From assembly GCF_001402875.1 (NCBI RefSeq), contig NZ_CP012946.1, forward strand, positions 1,218,001 through 1,282,000: a DNA stretch of 64,000 nt, read 5' to 3'. Shown one piece after another: positions 55,887-64,000 of the stretch (position 1 is its first letter; the number at the start of each line of letters is the position of its first letter). The notes beneath the pieces were generated by a model. It was not told the DNA's origin, searched no databases, and worked only from the letters and a program-made list of their open reading frames with translations. The translations under genes were made by a program, and so were the position numbers. This stretch comes from Blastochloris viridis. GTDB taxonomy: Bacteria; Pseudomonadota; Alphaproteobacteria; Rhizobiales; Xanthobacteraceae.

Positions 55887-56797
55887 CGGCTGCAGTCCTG
55901 ATCGTGTCGCGCCGGTGGCGCGGTGTCGACCACGGCCGGGTAGATCGCGCGTGTCAATGCGCGCGCGGCCTCGGCGGTGAAGGGACCAAATGCCAGCGCC
56001 TGCGCCTGCAGCGGCACGAACGCCTGGCGTGTCGCGGCGGGCGTTCCGGAAAAACCTGGGTGCGCGAACACTTGCGCGGCGCTCAATGCGTTGGGGCCGC
56101 CATTGGACATCACGATCACCACGTCGGGGCCGGCGGCGACCACCGCCTCGTCGTTGATCGGCTTGTAGCCCTCGATTTCGGCAAAGGCGTTGTCGGCGCC
56201 GGCAAGGCGGATCAGGCCGTCGGCGGCGGTGCCGCGGCCGGCGACCATGGCCCGGCCGTTGGCGAACGAGAGAACGAACGCGGCTCGGGCCGGAGACGGC
56301 ACCTTGGCGCGCAGCGCGGCGAGCGCCGACAAATTGCCTTCCACCACCGTGGCGAGGCATTCGCCGCGCGAGCCGACCCCCGCGGTCGCGGCGATCTGGC
56401 GGACCTTGGCGACGATGCCCTCGGCGTCGAAGCGATCGGGCACCTTGATCAGCGCCACCGCCGACGCCTCCAGCACCCGCACCGTCTCCGGCGGGCCGAT
56501 GCCGGCCGCCGCCAGCACCATCGACGGACGGGTGGCGAGCACGCCTTCAGGCGAGAGCTGGCGCAGGTAGCCGACGCTCGGCTTATCGCGCAGCGCCCGC
56601 TCCGGGAACTGGCTGGTGGCGTCGACCGCCACCACCTGGTTCTCGAGCCCGAGCGCGTAGAGAATCTCGGTGACGGACGCGCCGATCGCGACGATGCGAC
56701 TGGCGTCGGCCACCGCGCTGCCCGCCGCCGGCACGGCGATGGCGAACCCGGCGAGGAAAGCGAACCGAAGGGCGGCGGACCGCATCAGGTGCCTCAT
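55883..56797 (-). CDS. hmuT: Haem-binding periplasmic protein HmuT
   Basis: A 304-aa periplasmic binding protein with a signal peptide (about residues 1-30) and the TroA-like fold for haem: RIVAIGASVTEILYALG, VGYLRQLSPEGVLATRPSMVLA and VVIVMSNGG. The Tyr of VGYLRQLS is the likely haem ligand of the family. ATG 56797 overlaps the hemP stop by four bases. It pairs with HmuU and HmuV. Confidence 0.93.
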   Translation of the reverse strand: MRHLMRSAALRFAFLAGFAIAVPAAGSAVADASRIVAIGASVTEILYALGLENQVVAVDATSQFPERALRDKPSVGYLRQLSPEGVLATRPSMVLAAAGIGPPETVRVLEASAVALIKVPDRFDAEGIVAKVRQIAATAGVGSRGECLATVVEGNLSALAALRAKVPSPARAAFVLSFANGRAMVAGRGTAADGLIRLAGADNAFAEIEGYKPINDEAVVAAGPDVVIVMSNGGPNALSAAQVFAHPGFSGTPAATRQAFVPLQAQALAFGPFTAEAARALTRAIYPAVVDTAPPARHDQDCSR

Positions 56798-57012
56798 TTG
56801 GTCAGGATCAGCTTGTTCTGAGAGGTGAGGCGGAGCCGGTAGGTTTCACCCGCGTGTCCGATGGTGATTTCGCGGGTGGATACGAACAGGTCCGCGCTCT
56901 CAATCCGGTTCAATTCGATCGAGATGTAGCGTTTCGCGGGCTCAACGGGCATCGAAGTCTTAGTAGTTCCGGTAGTAGACGCCAACAAATTGCTGCCGGT
57001 GGTTTCACTCAT
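56794..57012 (-). CDS. hemP: Haemin uptake protein HemP
   Basis: A 72-aa small protein with the HemP ending REITIGHAGETYRLRLT followed by SQNKLILTK, the diagnostic C-terminus. HemP is a small regulator of haem uptake that, in Burkholderia and Bradyrhizobium relatives, affects hmuR transcription. The N-terminal half is Ser/Thr-rich and unconserved. ATG 57012; it is the first gene of hemP-hmuTUV and stands just below an Irr-type box. Confidence 0.92.
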   Translation of the reverse strand: MSETTGSNLLASTTGTTKTSMPVEPAKRYISIELNRIESADLFVSTREITIGHAGETYRLRLTSQNKLILTK

Positions 57013-57050
57013 GATGCATTGGCTCACTTCTGTTGTCTCGCCCACTGTAA

Positions 57051-57067
57051 TTTTTAAGCATTCTAAA
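57051..57067. promoter_or_regulatory. Iron-control element (Irr box) between hemP and hmuR
   Basis: TTTTTAAGCATTCTAAA: the right half is a perfect TTCTAAA; the left half differs from TTTAGAA at two positions. It lies 39 bases before hemP and 48 before the hmuR -35 element. In Bradyrhizobium the ICE controls the haem-uptake genes from a similar position. Confidence 0.65.
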
Positions 57068-57114
57068 GGGTGGATGCTGCGGTTTCGAACCGGTCGAGAC
57101 GTTGAATTTCTTGG

Positions 57115-57144
57115 TTGACTCCGCGTAATGCAAATGACTACTAA
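57115..57144 (+). promoter_or_regulatory. Predicted promoter of the haem receptor gene
   Basis: TTGACT (-35) and TACTAA (-10) with an 18-base spacer; transcription would begin near 57151, a leader of about 100 bases before ATG 57251. Confidence 0.6.
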
Positions 57145-57250
57145 ACGCAATAGCTGAGTGCCGCCCGCCGGGCGGTCAGCCAGCCAGCCGCCGCGGTTCC
57201 GGCGTGCCCGCCAGCGCTCACTCCGGACGATCTCAGAAGGGGCTGGAAGT

Positions 57251-59401
57251 ATGGGGCGGACAGGGACCACGATTCGGCGCGTGGCAGGGGCTTCGGCGGT
57301 CGCACTCGCCGCCGCCGCGTTCGGCTTGGCGTCGGCGCAGGCGGCAAGCGCACAGGAGCTGACGGGTGACGAGGTGTTGATGCTCGATCCGGTGACGGTG
57401 CTGGCGACGCGCACGGAAGAGAAGGTCACCGATGCGCTGGCTGCGGTGAGTGCGGTGCGCCAGGATGACCTCGACAAGATCATGCCGACGCGGCCGGCCG
57501 ATGTTTTCAAGTACGTCCCCGGCGTGTCGTTCTCCGACCGCGGCGACGATCCCGGTTCCTCGATCAACATCCGCGGCTTGCAGGATTTCGGTCGCGTCGC
57601 GGTGATCGTCGACGGTGCACGCCAGAACTTCCAGCGCTCCGGCCACGGCTCCAACGGTCAGTTCTACCTCGACCCGGAGATGTTGGCGGAGGCGGACGTG
57701 GTGCGCGGCCCGGTCGCCAACATCTACGGCTCTGGCGCCATTGGCGGCGTGGTGTCGTTCCGCACCAAGGACACCGACGACATTCTGCGCGCCGGCGAGC
57801 GCTGGGGCGTGTTGGCGAACTCGATGTTCGCCTCGAACAATGGCCGCCTGCTCGGCTCGCTGTTCGGTGCGGTGCGGCCGAGCGACACCTACGACGTCAC
57901 CGTCGGCGCCTCCTACCGCACGCAGTCGAACTACGATAACGGCCTCGGCGTCGAGGTCGACAACAGCGGCAACGACATCGCCTCCGGTCTCGCCAAGGCG
58001 ACGTTCCGTCCGGCCGACGGTCACGAGATCAAGATCTCCGGCCTCACCAACCGCACCGACTACGATGTCGGCCAGACCGCCGCGTCGGCATCGGCGTTCG
58101 ACACCAAGCTGCAGAACGACACCGCCTCGCTACGCTGGCGCTATTCCAAACCCGAGGATCAACTGTTCGATTTCGACGGTTCGGTCTACTGGACCCGTAC
58201 CGACATGGAGCAGACCAAGGTCGGTGGCAGCTCAGGCCCGATCACCGGCGATCTCGGCGCCAAGCGTTCCTTCAAAATCGACACCAGCGGCTTCGACCTT
58301 CACAACACGACGCGGTTCGAGACCGTGGCGCTGCGCCACGCGCTGACCTATGGCGTCGACTATTTCAAGGATGAGGTCGAGACCGACGACAGCACTGGCG
58401 CCTCGGACATGTCGACGCCGTCCGGCGAGCGTTCGGTTTATGGTGGCTTCCTGCAGTGGAAGCTGAACTATTCGAGCTGGTTCGAGCTGATCAGCGCCGC
58501 GCGCTACGACGGCTATGAACTGGAGGGCGGTGGCACCTCGTCCGAGGGCGACCGCATCTCGCCGAAGGTGACGCTCGGCATCACGCCGGCACCGTGGTTC
58601 ACCGTCTACGGCACTTATGCCGAGGGCTATCGCGCGCCGGCGGTGACCGAGACGCTGGTGGCTGGCGCCCACCCCGGCTACGCGGCCGGCATTCCAAGCC
58701 TGTTCACCTTCGTGCCGAACCCGAACCTGCGGCCGGAGGTCGGCAAGAACAAGGAAATCGGCATCAACATCCGGCAGGACGATATATGGCGCAAAGGCGA
58801 CGCATTGCGCGCCAAGGTCAACGTGTTCCGCAACGATATCGATGATTACATCGACATGTACACCTATGGCGACCCGGTGACTTGGTGTCCGAGGGCGGTT
58901 CCGGGCTGTCCGCCAATCCCGCTGGTCACCATCAACGACTACTCGTTGGTGCAGTACCGCAACACACCGAAGGCTCGGATCGAGGGCATCGAGTTCGAGG
59001 GCCGCTATGATGCCGGGCTGTGGTATCTCGGCGTCACCGCGCAGTGGATGGAAGGCCGCGACGTCATTGAGGATGAGCCGCTGCTGTCGGTGCCTTCCGA
59101 CAAATTCACCACGCTGTTCGGCCTACGTCTGCTCGACCGCAAGCTGACGCTGCAGGCGAGTTGGACGGCGGCCCGCTACGACGACGTGCCGGCCGGCTAC
59201 ACCTACACCGAATCCTACAACCTGGTGGACGTCTATGTCGGCTACCAGCCGACGCCGGACGTGCTGGTCCACGCCGCCGTCAACAACCTGCTCGACGACT
59301 ACTATCTGCCGTATCCGGTCGGGCAGACCGACATGATCCTGGCCACGGCCGCGCCGGGCATCACCTACAAGGCCGGCCTCAAGATCAGGTTCGGAGGCTG
59401 A
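57251..59401 (+). CDS. hmuR: TonB-dependent haem/haemoglobin receptor HmuR
   Basis: This 716-aa outer-membrane receptor brings haem into the periplasm. It has a signal peptide (about residues 1-32, ending ASAQ), a TonB-box-like segment (LDPVTVLAT), a plug domain (RPADVFKYVPGVSFSDRG) and a 22-strand barrel ending in IRFGG. The haem-receptor signature is present: YRAP (a FRAP variant), a His in GAHPGY, then NPNL. ATG 57251 follows GGAAGT; upstream codons (57158 on) lack the family pattern. Divergent from hemP, under the Irr-type box. Confidence 0.95.
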   Translation: MGRTGTTIRRVAGASAVALAAAAFGLASAQAASAQELTGDEVLMLDPVTVLATRTEEKVTDALAAVSAVRQDDLDKIMPTRPADVFKYVPGVSFSDRGDDPGSSINIRGLQDFGRVAVIVDGARQNFQRSGHGSNGQFYLDPEMLAEADVVRGPVANIYGSGAIGGVVSFRTKDTDDILRAGERWGVLANSMFASNNGRLLGSLFGAVRPSDTYDVTVGASYRTQSNYDNGLGVEVDNSGNDIASGLAKATFRPADGHEIKISGLTNRTDYDVGQTAASASAFDTKLQNDTASLRWRYSKPEDQLFDFDGSVYWTRTDMEQTKVGGSSGPITGDLGAKRSFKIDTSGFDLHNTTRFETVALRHALTYGVDYFKDEVETDDSTGASDMSTPSGERSVYGGFLQWKLNYSSWFELISAARYDGYELEGGGTSSEGDRISPKVTLGITPAPWFTVYGTYAEGYRAPAVTETLVAGAHPGYAAGIPSLFTFVPNPNLRPEVGKNKEIGINIRQDDIWRKGDALRAKVNVFRNDIDDYIDMYTYGDPVTWCPRAVPGCPPIPLVTINDYSLVQYRNTPKARIEGIEFEGRYDAGLWYLGVTAQWMEGRDVIEDEPLLSVPSDKFTTLFGLRLLDRKLTLQASWTAARYDDVPAGYTYTESYNLVDVYVGYQPTPDVLVHAAVNNLLDDYYLPYPVGQTDMILATAAPGITYKAGLKIRFGG

Positions 59402-59743
59402 GGCGATGCGCGCACCCGCAGGCAGCAACGCTCTGCGGCCCGCCGGCGGCGGGCGGGTGCGGCCTCATGCCAGCCGGTTCGGACGCTCCCCGCCCGACCG
59501 CCGGTTTCACGCCGTGTCCCCCGGCGTGCGCCGGCCCCGCGACCTCGCGGCGTCATTCGGGCGAGGCCGGCCGGCGAGGAGCCCCCGACTCGTCGTGCCG
59601 GTTTCAACAGCCTTATCCCGCGCCTTTTGCTCGGGCCTGCCGACGGTGTCGCCCCCGGCGCCGTCGGCAGGGCTTTTCGTTCCGGCTCATCGAGCCGTCC
59701 TGCCAACCGACCGCGGCGACGGCCGCGACAGCGGAGTGACACC
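59402..59743. other. Gap between hmuR and hutX
   Basis: About 340 GC-rich bases with no supported gene. No terminator hairpin with a T-run was seen, so hutX and hutW may be read through from hmuR or have their own promoter. Confidence 0.4.
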
Positions 59744-60259
59744 ATGACCGTTCCCGACGAACTCGTCCGCCGCCTTGCCGCCAATCCCGGCCTGGTGATC
59801 GAACAGGCCGCGCGCCAGTACGACGTCACCGCGCGCGATGTCGTCGAGGCGCTGCCGGAGGCGAACCGCCGCTTCGCGCCGGGCTCCGCGTTCATCGAGG
59901 TGATGACCGATATCGCGAACTGGGGTGACGTCACCTTCATCATCCACACCGACGATGGCGTGTTCGAGATCACCGGCAAGGTGCCGGCGGGCGAACTCGG
60001 CCACGGCTATTTCAATCTGATGGCGCCCACCGGCCTGCACGGCCACCTGCGCCACGACCGCTGCAGCGCCGTGGCGTTCGTCGAGCGGCCGTTCATGGGC
60101 ACGCCGTCGGCGGCGGTGATGTTCTTCAACATCGAGGGCGGCGTCATGTTCAAGGTGTTCGTCGGTCGTGACGAAACCCGCGCGCTGAGGGCAGATCAGG
60201 TCGAGGCGTTCCGGGCGCTGGCCGACCGGCTGTCTCGTGCCGCCGAGGTGGCGGCGTGA
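59744..60259 (+). CDS. hutX: Cytosolic haem carrier HutX (ChuX)
   Basis: A 171-aa cytoplasmic haem-binding protein of the HutX/ChuX family, which buffers imported haem and hands it to degradation. Family blocks: EALPEANRRFAPGSAFIEVM, WGDVTFIIHTDDGVFEI, GYFNLMAPTGLHGHLR and MGTPSAAVMFFNIEGGVMFK. GGAG precedes ATG 59744. The TGA overlaps the GTG of hutW (GTGA), so the two are translated together. Confidence 0.93.
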   Translation: MTVPDELVRRLAANPGLVIEQAARQYDVTARDVVEALPEANRRFAPGSAFIEVMTDIANWGDVTFIIHTDDGVFEITGKVPAGELGHGYFNLMAPTGLHGHLRHDRCSAVAFVERPFMGTPSAAVMFFNIEGGVMFKVFVGRDETRALRADQVEAFRALADRLSRAAEVAA

Positions 60260-61641
60260 GCACGCCGATGCCGCCCGGCCGGCGCATGGCGCCGGCGGCC
60301 GATCCGCTCGCCCGCTTCATCGCGGCGTGCGAGGGTGATCCGCTCACCGCCGCGTTTCCCTCGCGCGTGCCGGTGATGCCGTGGCGCGGCGCGACGCCGC
60401 TGCCGGCCGAGGAGATCGACGCCGCTTATGACGACGTGCTGAGGCGGCCGCGCACTGAAACCACCATCGCCTATCTGCACGTGCCGTTCTGCCACAGCCA
60501 CTGCCTGTTCTGCGGTTTTTTCCAGACGACGTGGCGAGCGGAATTCTCCGCGCCCTACGTCGACAGCGTGATCGGCGAACTGGAACGTGCGGCTGGCGCC
60601 GCGCTGGTGGCGGAGGGGCCGCCGCTGGAGGCGGTCTATTTCGGCGGCGGCACCCCGACCGCGCTGGCGGCGAGCGACCTGGCGCGGCTGGTCGAAGCGG
60701 TGCGGCGCTATCTGCCGCTGGCGCCGGACTGCGAGATCACTGTCGAGGGCCGCATCTACGACTTTCCGATCGAGAAGGCGCGTGCTGCGGCCGATGCCGG
60801 CGCCACCCGGTTTTCAATCGGGGTGCAGACCTTCGACACCACGGTTCGCCGCCGGCTCGGCCGCAAGGCCAGCCGTGCCGAGGTCGAACGGGCGCTGACC
60901 GCGCTGCTCGAACTGCGTGGCCCGGCGGTGATCGTCGACCTGATCTACGGGCTGCCGGGCCAGGACGCCCGCACCTGGCAGGTCGACGTCGCGACCGCGA
61001 TGGCGCTGGGCCTCGACGGCGCCGACGTCTACGCCCTCAACCTGTGGCAGAACGGCCCGCTGGCGAAGTCGATCGCCCGCGGCAAGCTGCAGGCGGGGGC
61101 GGCGTTGCCGGAGCAGGCACTGCTCTACGACGGCGCGGTGAGCCGGCTGCTCGACGCCGGCTGGCGCCAGCTGTCGCAGGCCCATTTCGGCCGAACCATG
61201 TTGGAGCGCAACCGCTATAACCGGCTGGTCAAGGACGGCGCGGTCTGCCTGGCGTTCGGCGGCGGTGCGGGCGGCTCGGCTCACGGTCTGTCGTGGCGCA
61301 CCACGCCGGCGCTCGACCGCCGCGCCGATGCGCTGGCCGGCGGCCGGTGGCCGATCGAGGGCATGGCGCGGTTGCCGGCCGACCATGCTGCCCGCACCCG
61401 CGTCATAACCTCGCTCGACCTCGGCCGGCTCGACCTTGCCGCGCTGGAGCGCGAGGCGCCGGGCGTGCGGGCGGCGGCGGACGGTCTCCTCGCCAATTGG
61501 TGCGAGGCCGGGCTGATCACGGTCGAGGGCGAGGTGATGACCACCACCCGCGCCGGTGCGTTCTGGTCGGTCAATCTCACCTCCGGCCTGCACGCCGCGC
61601 TCGACATCGCCGCTAACGCCGCCGCCACCCGCGCGGCGTGA
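60256..61641 (+). CDS. hutW: Radical SAM haem-degrading enzyme HutW (ChuW)
   Basis: This 461-aa radical SAM methyltransferase opens the haem ring without oxygen, releasing iron (ChuW/HutW family). The Fe-S motif is CHSHCLFC (CxxxCxxC), in HVPFCHSHCLFCGFF, and the SAM-binding GGGTPTAL and HemN-like DLIYGLPGQDARTW blocks follow; the NRYNRLVKDGAVCLAFGGGAGG end distinguishes it from coproporphyrinogen oxidase HemN. GTG 60256 overlaps the hutX stop. The oxygen-dependent enzymes HmuQ/HmuD are not seen in this window, nor is HutZ. Confidence 0.93.
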   Translation: MSTPMPPGRRMAPAADPLARFIAACEGDPLTAAFPSRVPVMPWRGATPLPAEEIDAAYDDVLRRPRTETTIAYLHVPFCHSHCLFCGFFQTTWRAEFSAPYVDSVIGELERAAGAALVAEGPPLEAVYFGGGTPTALAASDLARLVEAVRRYLPLAPDCEITVEGRIYDFPIEKARAAADAGATRFSIGVQTFDTTVRRRLGRKASRAEVERALTALLELRGPAVIVDLIYGLPGQDARTWQVDVATAMALGLDGADVYALNLWQNGPLAKSIARGKLQAGAALPEQALLYDGAVSRLLDAGWRQLSQAHFGRTMLERNRYNRLVKDGAVCLAFGGGAGGSAHGLSWRTTPALDRRADALAGGRWPIEGMARLPADHAARTRVITSLDLGRLDLAALEREAPGVRAAADGLLANWCEAGLITVEGEVMTTTRAGAFWSVNLTSGLHAALDIAANAAATRAA

Positions 61642-61671
61642 TCCGAACTCCGGCTGATCTGGCCGGAGTGA

Positions 61672-61803
61672 CGCTATGCCTGCCCGATCAAGGCCCGGCA
61701 GGGCGAGACCGGCTGCACCGGCCGCGCCGTCCCGATGGAGAAGCTCGACAATCTGGTCGCCAGCCACCTCGAAGACAGGTTGTTTCAGCCCGAGCGGCTG
61801 GAG
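61672..61803 (+). pseudogene. Fragment of a serine recombinase (zinc-ribbon to C-terminal part)
   Basis: The frame reads YACPIKARQGETGCTGRAV then MEKLDNLVASHLEDRLFQPERLE, the C-terminal zinc-ribbon part of large serine recombinases (site-specific resolvase type). The catalytic N-terminal domain is missing, and the peptide past 61803 is unlike the family. It is a scar of a past mobile element between hutW and the next gene. Confidence 0.75.
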
Positions 61804-63163
<1,360 letters not shown>

Positions 63164-63182
63164 GCGTGGCCGGACCAGGGTG

Positions 63183-64000
63183 ATGAGCAGCATGCTCGAA
63201 CACGGCCCGGAGGACGTGGACGCGGGCGCTGCTCCCGTTTATGCGGACGGTCCCGCGCCCAACGTCGCGCCGCGCGCCGACGACGTCGAGGCTGTCGGCG
63301 CGGTCGCGCCGGCGCCAGCCGGGGCCGCCCGGCACGGCTGGTGGATGCTCGGCGTCCTGAGCCTGCTGATGGGGTTCGCGTCGATCTCGACCGACCTCTA
63401 TCTGCCGGCGATGCCGGCCATGGGGCTGTCGCTTCGCGCCAGCGCCGGCACGGTGGAGTGGACCGTCTCCGGCTATCTGGTCGGCTTCAGCCTGGGTCAG
63501 CTCCTCTGGGGACCGGTCAGCGACCGGCATGGACGCCGGCTGCCGGTCGCGATCGGGATCGCGCTGTTCGTGATCGGCTCTGCCGGTTGCGCGCTGGCGG
63601 GAGACGTGTCGTCGATCATCGCCTGGCGGATCGTGCAGGCCGTCGGGGCGTCCGCCGGCGTGGTGCTGTCGCGGGCGATGGTGCGCGACCTCTACGAGGG
63701 GCACCGGGCCGCACAGATGCTGTCGACGCTCATCACCGTGATGGCGATCGCGCCCCTGCTCGGGCCGATCGTCGGCGGGCAGATCCTCGTCTTCGCCGGG
63801 TGGCGGGCGATCTTCTGGACCCTGGTCGGTGTCGGCCTCGTGACACTCGTGGCGCTGATCACGCTGCCCGAGACGCTGTCGGACGATCGTCGCAGCCGGG
63901 ACTCGCTCGGTCGCGCTCTCGGCCGTTATGGTGAGCTGCTGCGCCGTCCTCGGCTGCTCGGCTATGCCGGGGCGGGAGGCTGCCTCTACGCGGGCATGTT
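63183..64000 (+). CDS. MFS drug exporter, Bcr/CflA family (runs off right edge)
   Basis: The open frame runs from ATG 63183 through the last base. After a charged, acidic N-terminal extension (about residues 1-50) it has the MFS pattern: STDLYLPAMPAM at the end of helix 1, WTVSGYLVGFSLGQLLWGP, the loop SDRHGRRLPV, RIVQAVGASAGVVLSRAMVRD and LLGPIVGGQIL. These are hallmarks of Bcr/CflA multidrug exporters, which use the proton gradient. About 272 residues are visible. It starts 20 bases after the reductase gene, suggesting one transcript. Confidence 0.9.
   Translation, partial: MSSMLEHGPEDVDAGAAPVYADGPAPNVAPRADDVEAVGAVAPAPAGAARHGWWMLGVLSLLMGFASISTDLYLPAMPAMGLSLRASAGTVEWTVSGYLVGFSLGQLLWGPVSDRHGRRLPVAIGIALFVIGSAGCALAGDVSSIIAWRIVQAVGASAGVVLSRAMVRDLYEGHRAAQMLSTLITVMAIAPLLGPIVGGQILVFAGWRAIFWTLVGVGLVTLVALITLPETLSDDRRSRDSLGRALGRYGELLRRPRLLGYAGAGGCLYAGM

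Noticed and set aside
59406..59747. A 113-codon frame between hmuR and hutX
   Set aside because: Arg/Pro-rich, no homology, and it runs into the hutX start; judged non-coding.
60256..61641. HemN/HemW-type coproporphyrinogen oxidase as the identity of the radical SAM gene
   Set aside because: Coupling to hutX, placement in a haem-uptake locus and the C-terminal block favour HutW/ChuW.

Overview
The window is GC-rich, coding-dense chromosome of an alphaproteobacterium, most likely Hyphomicrobiales (a Rhodopseudomonas, Rhodoplanes or Bradyrhizobium relative). The grounds are the amidase/mrcA/prfB neighbourhood, a suf operon with two cysteine desulfurases, iron-control (Irr-type) boxes, and intergenic repeats typical of that group. 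I assigned no species and saw no rRNA, tRNA or CRISPR array.

Layout. 1-14751: end of an amiC-type amidase, mrcA (PBP1A) and prfB with a textbook programmed +1 frameshift. Between mrcA and prfB lies an accessory block: a MaoC-like protein, a yhiI-rbbA-yhhJ export system, a TrpB2-type enzyme, a two-gene PAS + chemotaxis receptor pair, and an intact ISAs1-family element with a perfect 10-base target duplication. 14853-24902: housekeeping genes (PPK2, M23 peptidase, Bcp peroxiredoxin, a large AsmA/DUF3971-type protein, tyrS, anmK). 24903-34260: an accessory, repeat-rich stretch with a sigma-54 activator facing an aldehyde dehydrogenase and an iron alcohol dehydrogenase, small stress proteins, a cold-shock gene, decayed IS3 DNA and three copies of a ~100-base MITE-like element. 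34279-42948: an alpha/beta hydrolase divergent from a nine-gene suf operon behind an Irr-type box. 43205-49327: a diguanylate cyclase, an RhlE-type helicase and a TRAP transporter.

49762-61641 is the most notable region. Six tightly packed genes (three HMA2-type domains, a MamC-like membrane protein, a Gly/Pro/Trp/Tyr-rich membrane protein and a P1B-type ATPase with an unusual metal-site motif) match the described six-gene fez operon that builds ferrosomes, the membrane-bounded iron-storage compartments known from Rhodopseudomonas palustris, Shewanella putrefaciens and Desulfovibrio magneticus. It converges on a haem-uptake operon (hemP-hmuTUV), which diverges from a haem receptor gene followed by hutX and hutW, the latter encoding radical-SAM (oxygen-independent) haem breakdown. 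Iron acquisition from haem, anaerobic iron release and iron storage therefore sit side by side, and Irr-type boxes link the haem genes and the suf operon to iron status. The window ends with an aldo/keto reductase and the start of a Bcr/CflA-type drug exporter.
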